Assembly: GCA_964410485.1 (NCBI GenBank)
Contig: CAYPHJ010000006.1
Span: 15,292 to 79,291 of the forward strand
Reading direction: 5' to 3'
DNA: 64,000 nucleotides
DNA from: CAYPHJ01 sp964410485
GTDB taxonomy: Bacteria; Desulfobacterota; Binatia; UBA9968
The number at the start of each line of letters is the position of its first letter. The first letter of the stretch is position 1. Below the pieces are notes generated by a model. The model searched no databases, had not been told where the DNA came from, and saw nothing but the letters and a program-made list of their open reading frames with translations. Positions 26,659 to 36,254 of the stretch are shown here, piece by piece. The translations under genes and the position numbers were made by a program.

Positions 26659-27717
26659 TCAGCGGATTGCGTGCTGGATCCAACCGCCACCCAGGACTCT
26701 CTCGCCCTTATAAAACACTGCCGCTTGCCCCGGAGTTACCGCCAAATGAGCGGCGCTGAATCGCGCTTCGTAGCTCTCATCGCCGGACTTTTGCAAAATA
26801 CATGGAATGGCGCGGGTACGATATCGAATCTGTACCTCGGCCTCCAGCTCTTTTGCAACCGGCTGGCCGATCCAGTTAACGTTTCGCGCGACCAATCCTC
26901 GGCAGGCAAGACCCTCTCTTCTCCCCAACAGGACTCGTTTCGAGTCATCTTCAATTTCCAGGACATACAACGGCTCACCCGCCGAAATACCCAGTCCCTT
27001 TCGCTGGCCCACGGTCAGGCCGTGAATGCCGCTGTGCCGGCCCAGAACCCTTCCAGTAAGATCCACAAATTCACCGCCGGCAAGATCATCGCCCCTGGCG
27101 TAAGACTCAACAAGCGCCCTATAATCCCCGAAGCAGATGTCTTGACTTTCCGGACGGTCTGCCACTGGCAGCGCCAATTTTCTTGCCTTGCAACGCACTT
27201 CTTCCTTCTGCATTTCCCCCAGTGGAAACAGGGCTGCCGCGAGCTGTTCCTGAGTCAAAGCGAACAAGAAGTATGACTGGTCCTTGAGGCGATCGGCGCC
27301 TCGGTAAAGAAACACATTCGTGCCTTCCCGCTCGCGACGTACGCTCGCATAGTGGCCCGTGGCAACCCAATCGGCACCATGAGCTCTCGCCCACTTTAGG
27401 AGCAGACCCAGCTTGAAATCTCGATTGCACGCAACGCAAGGATTGGGCGTACGCCCTCTGAGATAATCCTGCGCGAAGGACCTTACTACGGTTGCCTCAA
27501 ATGTCGCGCGCAGATCGAGCAGCGTATGACGAATACCCAGCAGACTGGCAATTTCTTTCGCACCGCCATGATCAGAGCAGCTTCGTGGCCCGCGATTCCC
27601 CTCCCACATGCGCAGCGATACCCCCTCGACATCAAAGCCCTGCTCCAACAGCAGCGCCGCTGTGACGGAACTATCCACGCCGCCGCTCATCGCGACGATA
27701 ACCTTTCGTCGTCTCAT
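26659..27717 (-). CDS. mnmA: tRNA-specific 2-thiouridylase
   Basis: 352-aa enzyme that thiolates U34 in tRNA for Lys, Glu and Gln. The N-terminal PP-loop SGGVDSS adenylates the uridine. Catalytic cysteines are in TPNPCVACNRDFK (about Cys97) and in ESQDICFG. The C-terminal beta-barrel domain is complete (ILGRRE-like region to GGGWIQHA). With mtaB it makes a small tRNA anticodon-modification group. Confidence 0.95.
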   Translation of the reverse strand: MRRRKVIVAMSGGVDSSVTAALLLEQGFDVEGVSLRMWEGNRGPRSCSDHGGAKEIASLLGIRHTLLDLRATFEATVVRSFAQDYLRGRTPNPCVACNRDFKLGLLLKWARAHGADWVATGHYASVRREREGTNVFLYRGADRLKDQSYFLFALTQEQLAAALFPLGEMQKEEVRCKARKLALPVADRPESQDICFGDYRALVESYARGDDLAGGEFVDLTGRVLGRHSGIHGLTVGQRKGLGISAGEPLYVLEIEDDSKRVLLGRREGLACRGLVARNVNWIGQPVAKELEAEVQIRYRTRAIPCILQKSGDESYEARFSAAHLAVTPGQAAVFYKGERVLGGGWIQHAIR

Positions 27718-27818
27718 TTTTTGTAACGGCTTCTCTGTTCCACGAAGTGTTTCATGCTCTTACGCTCGCCCACATATGATGAAAATGAGCTCTCACACGA
27801 GGCCCACATATCAGGACT

Positions 27819-27923
27819 GTCATCCTGAACGAAGTGAAGGATCTGCTTGTGTTTTTAAGCCCTTACAATCAGAGAACAAGCAGATTCTTCGTCGCTGCGC
27901 TCCTCAGAATGACATTTCGATTT
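27819..27923. repeat. TCATCCTGAAC-type inverted repeat upstream of mnmA
   Basis: The left arm begins TGTCATCCTGAACGAAGTGA and runs through GGATCTGCTTGT; the right arm is ACAAGCAGATTCTTCGTCGC through CCTCAGAATGACA. The arms are complementary around about 30 bases. The core resembles a repeat common in environmental bacterial genomes. The rest of the 27718-28012 gap shows no gene. Confidence 0.7.
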
Positions 27924-28012
27924 AAGGCTCCAAGAGGCGGCGAGCGGCAAGGCCTCCAACCCCAATCTTTCATAGGAGCCCTAATCGTCTCGAGATCCGG
28001 AACGTTTGTCTT

Positions 28013-28747
28013 TTAACTGCCGGAATTTTTCAGCAATTCTCTGACCTTGTTCAGCACCTCACTGTCCTCCGCGCTCTTCTCTTCGAGCCCTCCCTGGCGC
28101 GCGTTGAGCTCATCCACTCGCTTCTCGAGTTTTTGAACATAATCCGCCAAACTACCAATGGCCTTGGCGATCGGATCGGGCAGTCGCGCGTGATCTAGAT
28201 CGATAATGTGCGCATGGGCCTCCCGGCGCATCGCTTCGCCCTCCACAACGCGTCCGGGGATTCCCACCACTGTGGAGTGTGGTGGAACGCTGCTCACCAC
28301 AACCGAGCCCGATCCTATTCTGCTATTGTGCCCGATGGTTACCGGGCCAAGGACCGTTGCCCCTGCGCCGATGACAACCCAATCCTCGACCGTCGGGTGC
28401 CGCTTTTCTTTCTTGAGACTAGTGCCGCCGAGAGTTACTCCCTGGTAGAGCGTAACGTCGTTGCCAATTTCGGCGGTTTCACCGATCACGACACCCATGC
28501 CGTGATCAATAAAGAAGCGCCTGCCAATCTTGGCTCCAGGATGAATCTCTATACCGGTAAAAAAGCGCCCCAGATTGCTAATAAAGCGGGCAACTCCCTT
28601 GAGACCGCTTACCCAGGCAGCGTGCGCCATGCGGTAGTAAAACAACGCGTGAAAGCCGGGGTAAGTAAGGACGATCTCCAAAACGTTCCGGGCCGCCGGG
28701 TCACGCTCGAAAACTATCTGGACATCTTCTTTGAGAGTCTTCCACAT
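28013..28747 (-). CDS. cysE: Serine O-acetyltransferase
   Basis: 244 aa from ATG 28747 (preceded by AGAGGG); a GTG at 28762 would add five residues. Left-handed beta-helix acetyltransferase making O-acetylserine for cysteine synthesis. Visible: DPAARNVLEIVLTYPGFHAL, the hexapeptide repeats, FFIDHGMGVVIGETAEIG with the catalytic His, and GVTLGGTSLKKEKRHP. The C-terminus carries a charged likely coiled coil (QKLEKRVDELNARQ). It starts 20 bases after the cimA stop, so it is likely part of the lysC-cimA operon. Confidence 0.94.
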   Translation of the reverse strand: MWKTLKEDVQIVFERDPAARNVLEIVLTYPGFHALFYYRMAHAAWVSGLKGVARFISNLGRFFTGIEIHPGAKIGRRFFIDHGMGVVIGETAEIGNDVTLYQGVTLGGTSLKKEKRHPTVEDWVVIGAGATVLGPVTIGHNSRIGSGSVVVSSVPPHSTVVGIPGRVVEGEAMRREAHAHIIDLDHARLPDPIAKAIGSLADYVQKLEKRVDELNARQGGLEEKSAEDSEVLNKVRELLKNSGS

Positions 28748-28767
28748 GCCGACCCTCTTCACCCTGG

Positions 28768-30339
28768 CTAGCGCCGTGCATCCTTGTAGAGCTTGTAGTC
28801 AATGCTGTCCGCCAGAGCCTGCCAACTCGCTTCAATGACGTTATGTGAGACCCCAACCGTTCCCCAGCGATCTTTCCCATCGCTTGACTCGATCAAGACC
28901 CGCACCGAGGCCCCTGTCCCTTCTCCTGAGGTGAGAACCCGCACTTTGTAGTCGAGTAACTGAACCTCTTTTAGCCCAGGATAAAATTTGGTTAGCGCCC
29001 GCCGCAAGGCTCCGTCGAGGGCGTTCACCGGGCCGTTCCCCATCGCCGCAGCGTGCTCCATCACGCCGTCGACTTCCACCATGACGGTTGCTTCGGAGAG
29101 CGGAGGCTCTCCTTCTGTCCTTTTTTCGTCAATTACGCGAAACCCGAGGAGACGGAAGTTTTTCTTTTTCCTGCCGAGCGCTTCTTGGATCAGAAGCTCG
29201 AAGGAGGCTTCCGCTGCCTCGAACTCATAGCCTTGACTTTCCAACTCCTTGGTGCGACGCAGAACCTCCTGAACGGCTTCATCATGCCCGGTGAGATCGA
29301 TGCCATATTCTTTTCCCTTGTAGACAATATTGCTTCGGCCGGCCAGATCCGACACAAGCACCCTCTGGCGATTACCCACCAGGAGAGGGTCAATATGCTC
29401 GTAGGTCTCTCGATTCTTCAAAACACCTGAAACGTGCAGTCCGCCCTTGTGCGCAAAGGCACTGTCACCAACATAAGGCTGCCGCTTGTTAGGTTGGATA
29501 TTAGCCAGCTCGTAGAAAAAATGCGAAACCTCCCGCAACTTTCTCAGCTGCTCGGCCTTGACGCACTGCCTGCCCATTTTCAATTGGAGGTTTGGAATAA
29601 TCGAGCAAAGGTTCAGGTTGCCGCAGCGCTCGCCGAAGCCGTTAATCGTTCCCTGCACCTGCCGAACCCCCATCTCAACACCCGCCATCGTGTTCGCGAC
29701 CGCCAACTCGCCGTCATTGTGGCAATGGATCCCTAGCGGCGTCTTGATCGCGCGGGTGACACTTTCGAGGGCGGCACGAATGTCTGCTGGCGTGCGCCCG
29801 CCGTTGGTGTCGCACAGAACGGTCCAGTGCGCCCCGCCTTCTTCCGCCGCTTTCAGGCATTCCAGCGCATACTCGGGATTGGAACGAAAGCCGTCAAAAA
29901 AATGCTCCGCGTCGAAGATGACTTCGTCCACATGTCGCTTCATATAAGCAATGGAGTCGGCGATAATTTCCAGATTGACCTTTTTGCTGATGCGCAAATC
30001 ATCCCGGACATGAAGGTCCCACGTTTTTCCAACCAGCGTGACCACCGGCGTGTCGGCATCCAAAAGCATCTTCAGGCTGGCATCCTGAGACGGCTTGGTG
30101 CTGGGCCTACGGGTCGTTCCGAAAGCGGCGATTTTTGCGGTCTTCAGTTTGACCTTTTTCACTTGTTGAAAAAAATCCGCATCGCGCGGATTGGATCCGG
30201 GATATCCGCCCTCGATGTAATCCACGCCCAGTTCAGCCAACTTCTCCGCGATACGCAGCTTATCCTCCAGCGTGAATGAGATATCCTCAGCCTGGCAGCC
30301 GTCCCTGAGAGTTGTATCGTAGATCAAGACGTCCTTCAT
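28768..30339 (-). CDS. cimA: (R)-citramalate synthase
   Basis: 523-aa HMGL-like acyltransferase condensing pyruvate and acetyl-CoA, the threonine-independent entry to isoleucine. YDTTLRDGCQAEDISFTLED opens the TIM barrel; HCHNDGELAVANTMAG and NGFGERCGN follow. The C-terminal LeuA-type regulatory domain (residues about 385-523) suggests feedback control by isoleucine. Its ATG overlaps the lysC stop by 4 bases. The length above 500 and the LRDGCQAEDI form distinguish it from leuA and nifV. Confidence 0.93.
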   Translation of the reverse strand: MKDVLIYDTTLRDGCQAEDISFTLEDKLRIAEKLAELGVDYIEGGYPGSNPRDADFFQQVKKVKLKTAKIAAFGTTRRPSTKPSQDASLKMLLDADTPVVTLVGKTWDLHVRDDLRISKKVNLEIIADSIAYMKRHVDEVIFDAEHFFDGFRSNPEYALECLKAAEEGGAHWTVLCDTNGGRTPADIRAALESVTRAIKTPLGIHCHNDGELAVANTMAGVEMGVRQVQGTINGFGERCGNLNLCSIIPNLQLKMGRQCVKAEQLRKLREVSHFFYELANIQPNKRQPYVGDSAFAHKGGLHVSGVLKNRETYEHIDPLLVGNRQRVLVSDLAGRSNIVYKGKEYGIDLTGHDEAVQEVLRRTKELESQGYEFEAAEASFELLIQEALGRKKKNFRLLGFRVIDEKRTEGEPPLSEATVMVEVDGVMEHAAAMGNGPVNALDGALRRALTKFYPGLKEVQLLDYKVRVLTSGEGTGASVRVLIESSDGKDRWGTVGVSHNVIEASWQALADSIDYKLYKDARR

Positions 30340-31559
30340 GTGTTCCCCTGCTTTCCGATAAACGCGTCGTGCAGTACCCGTACCGCCAATTCAGTGTACT
30401 TGGCATCGATCACAACTGAAATTTTGATTTCCGAGGTTGAAATCATTTCGATATTGATCCCTTCGTTGGCAAGAACCTCGAACATCTTTGCCGCCACACC
30501 GGCATGCGTGCGCATACCGACCCCGACCACCGATATTTTCGCAATGTCGGTATCGACCCTGACTCCTTTGGCGTTGACGGCGGGCAGTGTTTTTTCGACT
30601 ATCGATAATGCCTTTTTATAATCTGCTTTAGATACAGTAAAAGTCAAATCGGTCGTACCATCCTCGCTGGCGTTCTGAATGATCATGTCCACGACAATAT
30701 GAGCTTCGGCAATCGGGCCAAAAATCTGCGCCGCCAAGCCGGGCCGATCCGGAACTCGCACCAGCGTGATCTTCGCTTCGTTCTTGTCGTAGCTTATTCC
30801 AGACACCAAAACATCGGTCATGGTCTCATCCTCCTTGACCAGCCATGTGCCTGTGACGTCCACGAAGCTCGAGCAGACATGAACCGGCACCGAAAACTTC
30901 TTGGCAAACTCGACCGAGCGAATCTCGAGCACCTTGGCACCGGTGCTGGCCAGTTCAATCATCTCCTCGTAGGACACTCGCACCAATTTCTTCGCCGCCG
31001 CACAGATACTCGGATCGGTTGTGAAAATACCCTCGACATCCGTGTAGATTTCACAAGCGGCAGCATTGAGAAAGGCCGCCAAAGCGACAGCGCTCGTGTC
31101 GGACCCCCCGCGGCCCAACGTAGTAATGTTATCGGCTTCATCGACGCCCTGAAACCCAGCCACAACCACCACTTCGCCATCTTTTAGGCACCGGAGAATC
31201 TTGCTGCAATCGATGTTTCGGATACGCGCTTTCCCGAAGGTATTATCGGTCGCAATCCTCACTTGATGACCCAAAAAAGATCTTGCGGGTTGCCCGAGTG
31301 CTTTCAACGCAAGCGTCAGAAGAGCAATCGAGACCTGTTCACCCGATGCGAGTAGCACGTCTTTTTCGCGCTCGTCCGGAATATCCGTAATCTGATGTGC
31401 CAGCCCAAGGAGGCGGTTAGTCTCGCCCGCCATTGCCGAGACCACAACGACGAGATTATGGCCCGCCCGTCTGGTGGCACAGATTTTCTCAGCCACACGT
31501 TGGATGCGCTCGATCGTTCCGACGGAGGTTCCCCCGTATTTTTGTACCAGTAAAGACAT
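30336..31559 (-). CDS. lysC: Aspartate kinase
   Basis: 407 aa from ATG 31559 (MSLLVQKYGGTSVG). Phosphorylates aspartate, the entry to Lys, Met, Thr and diaminopimelate. The catalytic domain has VQKYGGTSVG, LGRGGSDTSAVALAA and YTDVEGIFTTDP. Two C-terminal ACT domains follow (about 265-407), including VGVGMRTHAGVAAKMF and ISTSEIKISVV, so lysine/threonine feedback is likely. The upstream in-frame TTG lies in a repeat and is not used. Coupled to cimA. Confidence 0.96.
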   Translation of the reverse strand: MSLLVQKYGGTSVGTIERIQRVAEKICATRRAGHNLVVVVSAMAGETNRLLGLAHQITDIPDEREKDVLLASGEQVSIALLTLALKALGQPARSFLGHQVRIATDNTFGKARIRNIDCSKILRCLKDGEVVVVAGFQGVDEADNITTLGRGGSDTSAVALAAFLNAAACEIYTDVEGIFTTDPSICAAAKKLVRVSYEEMIELASTGAKVLEIRSVEFAKKFSVPVHVCSSFVDVTGTWLVKEDETMTDVLVSGISYDKNEAKITLVRVPDRPGLAAQIFGPIAEAHIVVDMIIQNASEDGTTDLTFTVSKADYKKALSIVEKTLPAVNAKGVRVDTDIAKISVVGVGMRTHAGVAAKMFEVLANEGINIEMISTSEIKISVVIDAKYTELAVRVLHDAFIGKQGNT

Positions 31560-31577
31560 ATCCGACCGTTCGACGGT

Positions 31578-31600
31578 TCCAGCGTTCAAGGTTCAAAAGC
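31578..31600. repeat. GTTCAA-word repeat, single arm
   Basis: CCAGCGTTCAAGGTTCAAAA words just upstream of lysC, in the gap to tsaE. Confidence 0.4.
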
Positions 31601-31679
31601 GCGTGCGGACTCCCTGCCCCAAATTTCCATGATAATACCAACTCCCGAGCTCGGATTTTCTCGCGCCAAAGACGCCAAG

Positions 31680-32213
31680 TCAGGAGTCGGGTTTTCTTTG
31701 CGGCAGATATTCTGACTTTCGGCTGCGGCTGCGCCGCGCTTCAGCCCCTGCCTTTAAAGATCCCACAATCCTTTCGTAGCGCTCACCGTGTGCGGTGAAG
31801 GTAAGCTCGCGCCTGTTACCGCCCGCGTGGACAAACTTTAGTTCGAGGAATTCATCCACTTCCCCGAACGGAAGACGATCGAACCACTCGATTAGACTAA
31901 TGGCGTCGGAATACAAGTACTCGCGAAGGTGAAGCGCTGCCAATTCGTCTCTACTACCGATTCGATAGAGGTCGATATGGTATATTGGCAATCGACCGTT
32001 GTATTCATTGATCAGGGTGAAAGTTGGGCTTCGAACCCACGTCCCGCGGCCAACTTCGAGACCTTCGGCCAAGCCCCGCACAAAACAGGTTTTACCTGAA
32101 CCCAGTTCTCCCGAAAGGCCAATGATTTCACCGCCTTCGAGGTTTCTCGCGACCTTGCCGCCCAAGGCACGGGTTTGCCGCGCTGAAGTCGTAACGATAC
32201 TCCACGACGTCAT
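31680..32213 (-). CDS. tsaE: tRNA t6A biosynthesis ATPase TsaE
   Basis: 177 aa from ATG 32213. P-loop ATPase that recycles the TsaD/TsaB complex in threonylcarbamoyl-adenosine formation. Walker A is GELGSGKTCFVRGLAEGL; the family hallmarks SPTFTLINEY, YHIDLYRI and LIEWFDRLP are present. The C-terminus is longer than usual, ending in a Lys/Arg-rich tail. Located downstream of nnr, as in Geobacter-like gene order. The encoded function ties to mtaB, whose substrate is t6A. Confidence 0.94.
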   Translation of the reverse strand: MTSWSIVTTSARQTRALGGKVARNLEGGEIIGLSGELGSGKTCFVRGLAEGLEVGRGTWVRSPTFTLINEYNGRLPIYHIDLYRIGSRDELAALHLREYLYSDAISLIEWFDRLPFGEVDEFLELKFVHAGGNRRELTFTAHGERYERIVGSLKAGAEARRSRSRKSEYLPQRKPDS

Positions 32214-32302
32214 CTTAAACAGGCAGTCCGACCGCTGAAGAGCGGGGCACGAATCCCCGGACTTCACACAGAACTAATACATTTTTTGAGCGATTACGAG
32301 CG

Positions 32303-33856
32303 TCAAACTGTGAGGGTAGACAAGTCGCGCATTGCTGATGGAAGGCCTTCTATGACATCGGAAGCAATGAGTCCGATGGGGCCCTTTTCTTTGGCTGCAC
32401 GGTCGCCTGTGAATCCGTGGAGGAAAACACCTAGTTTCATGGCACCTTCGGGCGAGAACCCCTGCCCCAGGAGCGCGGCCAGCATACCTGCGAGAACATC
32501 TCCCATTCCGCCGCTGGCCATGCCGGGATTACCGGTGGGGTTGATGAATACCCTTCCGTCGGCGGTCGCTATAACGGTACGAGCTCCTTTGAGCACCACA
32601 TGGCAACAATTTTCGGTGGCGAAAGCCCGCGCGACACCGATCCGATTCTGATTGACGACGGCGCTACTCTGTTCGATTAACCGCGCCATTTCTCCGGGGT
32701 GGGGCGTCAGAATGGGCGGCACCTTCGCGTAGCGCAACCGATGTTTCTCGAGTGCCAAATTATTGAGCCCATCCGCATCAATCACCCAGGGTACGCTCAG
32801 ATTTTTCAATAGCCAAATGAGCGCGCTTTGAGTAGCTTCGCTGACACCAATACCCGGGCCGAATAGCAGCGCATCTTTTCGCTCTAGCAGCCGCCGCCAT
32901 TCTTCGTCCGTAGGGGCTTCCAGCCCGCCAACCGCATCTTCTCCCAGCAACTCTGTCATCACCTCAATCAATGAGCCTGCAAGAATCTCGTTGAGCGAAC
33001 GGGGCGCCGCGAGCGTCACCAGCCCGGCTCCGGTACGCATTGCCGCTCGGCATGCCAGGATCGCAGCCCCCGTCTTTCCTCGAGCACCAGCCAAAACCAA
33101 CAAGTGGCCGTAGTTCCCCTTGTGACTGTCGGGCTTACGACGTGGCACAAGCCAACCGATATCAGCGGCCTCCAGCAGTTCTGTCCGAGGCGCCACTGCT
33201 TGGATCGCCCGCGGCTCGAGACCGATGTCAGCTATCACCAGATCTCCAACATAGTTTAGCCCCGGGTAAATGACCTGGCCCAACTTCGGACACCCTAGCG
33301 AGACCGTCATCTCCGCTTGCACCGCTGCACCCAGCGGAAAACCAGTGTCGCTGTGAAGGCCCGACGGGGTATCGACTGCGGCAATGGGCAGACCTGAGGC
33401 ATTCATGAGCTCGATGGCCTCGGCATAAAGGCCCTTCACTTCGTCCTTCATTCCCGTGCCCAAAATGGCATCTACGAGCAGGCCTTTCCCGTGCATCCGT
33501 TGGGCGAGCGCTTCCAGATTATTGCCGACAGAAAACACTTTTCCTCTTTGCTCGATGTAGGCACGCATGTTTACAGCGGCGTCACCGGAAAGTTCGCTTT
33601 CAGGGGCCAACAGCACGACTTCACAAGAAACTTTTTTCTCTTTGAGCAGGCGCGCGACGACGAAGCCATCACCGCCGTTATTGCCTTTGCCGGCAACGAT
33701 CAGCACGCCTGCTCTGACGGCTTCTTCGAAGCGCTCCAAGATGGCTTGAGCAATGCCCTCACCCGCCCTTTCCATCAGGGTCAAGCTCGGCACGCCATAC
33801 CTCTCGCTCGTCAGACGATCGATCTCCCGCATTTCTTGGGCAGTCACCACCAACAT
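32303..33856 (-). CDS. nnr: Bifunctional NAD(P)H-hydrate repair enzyme
   Basis: 517 aa. The N-terminal YjeF domain (about 1-215, NAD(P)HX epimerase) has LMERAGEGIAQ, VAGKGNNGGDGFVVARLL and AVDTPSGLHSDTG. The C-terminal ribokinase-like dehydratase (about 225-517) has KGNYGHLLVLAGARGKTGAA, LTPHPGEMARL and NPGMASGGMGDVLAGMLA. It repairs hydrated NADH/NADPH. ATG 33856 was chosen over an upstream TTG. It follows pdxJ; the acpS gene that often sits between pdxJ and nnr is missing here. Confidence 0.95.
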   Translation of the reverse strand: MLVVTAQEMREIDRLTSERYGVPSLTLMERAGEGIAQAILERFEEAVRAGVLIVAGKGNNGGDGFVVARLLKEKKVSCEVVLLAPESELSGDAAVNMRAYIEQRGKVFSVGNNLEALAQRMHGKGLLVDAILGTGMKDEVKGLYAEAIELMNASGLPIAAVDTPSGLHSDTGFPLGAAVQAEMTVSLGCPKLGQVIYPGLNYVGDLVIADIGLEPRAIQAVAPRTELLEAADIGWLVPRRKPDSHKGNYGHLLVLAGARGKTGAAILACRAAMRTGAGLVTLAAPRSLNEILAGSLIEVMTELLGEDAVGGLEAPTDEEWRRLLERKDALLFGPGIGVSEATQSALIWLLKNLSVPWVIDADGLNNLALEKHRLRYAKVPPILTPHPGEMARLIEQSSAVVNQNRIGVARAFATENCCHVVLKGARTVIATADGRVFINPTGNPGMASGGMGDVLAGMLAALLGQGFSPEGAMKLGVFLHGFTGDRAAKEKGPIGLIASDVIEGLPSAMRDLSTLTV

Positions 33857-33866
33857 GAGCAAAGCC

Positions 33867-33945
33867 GTTCAATGTTCCAGGTTCAAAGGTTCAAGGTTCG
33901 AATCAGTTTCGTTGAGCATTGACTTGAACTTTGAGCCCGCAAACC
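33867..33945. repeat. GTTCAA-word inverted repeat between pdxJ and nnr
   Basis: GTTCAATGTTCCAGGTTCAA (33867 onward) with GGTTCAAGGTTCGA faces TTGACTTGAACTTTGAGC (about 33920-33942). It occupies the place where acpS might be expected. Confidence 0.55.
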
Positions 33946-33969
33946 ACAGGCGAGCGTGATCCGTGAAGC

Positions 33970-34692
33970 CTAGGAGCGAGCGCGATTAAGAAGCGCTTTC
34001 ATCTCCCGGACTGCTTGTGCGATCCCGACCATGACCGCCCGCGCAATGATGCTGTGCCCGATATTGAGCTCGACAATTTCAGCGATTGCCGCTATCGGAA
34101 GGACATTTTCATAATTAAGTCCATGACCACCGTGGACTTCCAACCCAAGGCTTTTGGCCCTCCTGGCTGCGGCCACAATTGCATCTAGCTCTTTCTGGCG
34201 CTCAGAAGCCGGCGCGTTGCAGTATGCGCCCGTGTGAATTTCCACACCGTGAGCGCCGGTTTCCTTGGCAGACTCGATTTGGCTTTCCTCAGGATCAACA
34301 AACAAGCTCACGTGGATACCCTGTTTCTGGAGCCGTGCTACCGCTTCTTGAATTTTTGTTTTGTGGCCGACCACATCAAGACCTCCTTCGGTAGTCAACT
34401 CCTCACGTTTTTCCGGCACGAAACAAGCGTCGTGCGGCTTGAGTTCCGCGGCAAACGCCACCATGGCCAGCGTTACGGCCATTTCCAAGTTGAGCTTTGT
34501 CGTGGCTCGCTCGCGCAGAAGCTGGACATCCCGCTCTTGAATGTGGCGACGATCTTCACGGAGGTGCACCGTGATGCCATCGGCACCCGCAGCCTCGGCC
34601 AGCAAAGCTGCCTCGACAGGATCCGGCACCTCAGCGCGCCGCGCCTGCCGCACCGTGGCCACATGATCCACATTGACGCCTAATCGAATCAT
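33970..34692 (-). CDS. pdxJ: Pyridoxine 5'-phosphate synthase
   Basis: 240-aa TIM-barrel enzyme of DXP-dependent vitamin B6 synthesis, condensing 3-amino-2-oxopropyl phosphate with deoxyxylulose phosphate. RLGVNVDHVATVRQARR at the start, GADGITVHLREDRRHI, and VHGGHGLNYENVLPIA near the end are diagnostic. The ATG overlaps the glmM stop by 4 bases. PLP made here serves the CGS and ThrC enzymes, among others. Confidence 0.97.
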   Translation of the reverse strand: MIRLGVNVDHVATVRQARRAEVPDPVEAALLAEAAGADGITVHLREDRRHIQERDVQLLRERATTKLNLEMAVTLAMVAFAAELKPHDACFVPEKREELTTEGGLDVVGHKTKIQEAVARLQKQGIHVSLFVDPEESQIESAKETGAHGVEIHTGAYCNAPASERQKELDAIVAAARRAKSLGLEVHGGHGLNYENVLPIAAIAEIVELNIGHSIIARAVMVGIAQAVREMKALLNRARS

Positions 34693-36152
34693 GCCTTGGC
34701 GCCGACCTCGGATTGAATCTCGTCTGCAATTTCCCGTGCCATATTGCGTATTTTCGTCTCGTCTTCCCCTTCGAGCATGACCCGCGCCAGCATTTCAGTG
34801 CCCGAATAGCGCACCACCGTTCGCCCCCGCCCATCGAGCGCTTTTTCGACCGCGGCAATCTTCTGGCTAACCTTTGGCATACCCGACAGATCTCTTTTTT
34901 CTCTAACCCGGACATTCAGCAAAACCTGGGGTAGTCGAGTCATTAACTGTTTCAGCTCGCCCAAACGTCTGCGCCTCTCGACCATGAGCGCCAGCACTTG
35001 CAGGCAGGTAATGGCACCATCTCCGGTCGTATTGTGATCGAGAAAGACGATATGTCCCGACTGTTCACCCCCTAGATTGTAGCCGCCCTCCAACATGCGC
35101 TCGACCACATAACGATCGCCGACTTCGGTTCGGATCACTTCAATGCCCAACGATCTCAATGCCAGGTCCAAGCCAAGATTGCTCATTACCGTGGCGACCA
35201 CCGCCCCGTTTTTTAACATGCCCTTTTCTTGCATGTCCTTGGCGCACATCGCCAACACCTGATCGCCGTCAACCACAGCGCCGGTTTCATCCAAAAAGAT
35301 TGCGCGGTCCGCGTCACCGTCCAGCGCAATCGCCAGATCTGCACGCTCCTGGAGCAATACTTCCCGCGCGTTATCTGGATAGAGCGCGCCGCAACCCCGA
35401 TTGATATTTTCACCGTCTGGCTGAACGCCGAGGGAAATGACTTCGGCCCCCAATTCCGCCAGCATCTCTGGCACGACTCTATAGGCAGCGCCGTGACCGC
35501 AATCCACAACGATGCGCAGCCCTTCCAGAGTCAGATGGCGGGGGAAGCTGTTTTTGAGAAAAACGATATACCGTCCCAGAGCATCGGAAATACGGACCGC
35601 TTTGCCGATCTTTGAAGCCGTCGGGCGATCTTGCTCTGTCTCTCCATTAAAGATCATCTCCTCCATTCGCGCTTCAACCTCATCCGGCAGTTTAAACCCA
35701 TCCCACGAAAAGAACTTGATGCCGTTATCTTCATAGGGGTTGTGTGAAGCCGAGATTACCACTCCTGCATCCGACCGCATGCTGCGCGTTAAGAAGGCAA
35801 CGCCCGGCGTGGGTAGCGGTCCAACGAGCTGCACATCGGCGCCCATGGAGCAGATACCCGAGGCCAAGGCGGTCTCAATCATATAGCCCGAGAGGCGGGT
35901 GTCCTTACCGATCAAGATCTTATAGCGATGCTTGTCTCCCTTGTTGCTGATGCGCGCAAGCGATGGGGGCTTACCACGGCCACTGCCGTCACCAGGATAT
36001 GACCACGGCTCCTGTAGGACCCGCGCGATGGCGCGACCGAGCTTTAACGCAATCTCCGACGTCATGGGTTCCTGATTGGCTATACCCCTGATGCCATCTG
36101 TGCCAAACAGTTGACGCACCGGTTTTTTCTTATTTGGTGGCGATTGATCCAT
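34689..36152 (-). CDS. glmM: Phosphoglucosamine mutase
   Basis: 487 aa from ATG 36152, which has a GAGGAG Shine-Dalgarno 9 bases upstream; longer readings lack one. Interconverts glucosamine-6-P and glucosamine-1-P for cell-wall precursors. RQLFGTDGIRGIAN start, phosphoserine loop VISASHNPYEDNGIKFF, metal loop DGDADRAIF and C-terminal VRYSGTEMLARVMLEG are intact. Between helix 1 (ALKLGRAIARVLQE) and KILIGKDTRLSG there is an unusual insertion of about 20 residues rich in Gly, Ser and Lys. It belongs to the cdaA-cdaR-glmM cluster, in which CdaA activity is linked to GlmM in other bacteria. Confidence 0.95.
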   Translation of the reverse strand: MDQSPPNKKKPVRQLFGTDGIRGIANQEPMTSEIALKLGRAIARVLQEPWSYPGDGSGRGKPPSLARISNKGDKHRYKILIGKDTRLSGYMIETALASGICSMGADVQLVGPLPTPGVAFLTRSMRSDAGVVISASHNPYEDNGIKFFSWDGFKLPDEVEARMEEMIFNGETEQDRPTASKIGKAVRISDALGRYIVFLKNSFPRHLTLEGLRIVVDCGHGAAYRVVPEMLAELGAEVISLGVQPDGENINRGCGALYPDNAREVLLQERADLAIALDGDADRAIFLDETGAVVDGDQVLAMCAKDMQEKGMLKNGAVVATVMSNLGLDLALRSLGIEVIRTEVGDRYVVERMLEGGYNLGGEQSGHIVFLDHNTTGDGAITCLQVLALMVERRRRLGELKQLMTRLPQVLLNVRVREKRDLSGMPKVSQKIAAVEKALDGRGRTVVRYSGTEMLARVMLEGEDETKIRNMAREIADEIQSEVGAKA

Positions 36153-36254
36153 AGCAGTCAACTCCTCTAGCAGATTGGAATGGTGGAGTACCCCATCCGA
36201 AGCGTTGGGTAGTGGCTTCTTCGTAAGTTTACTTCTAAGCATCGACGATTCGTG

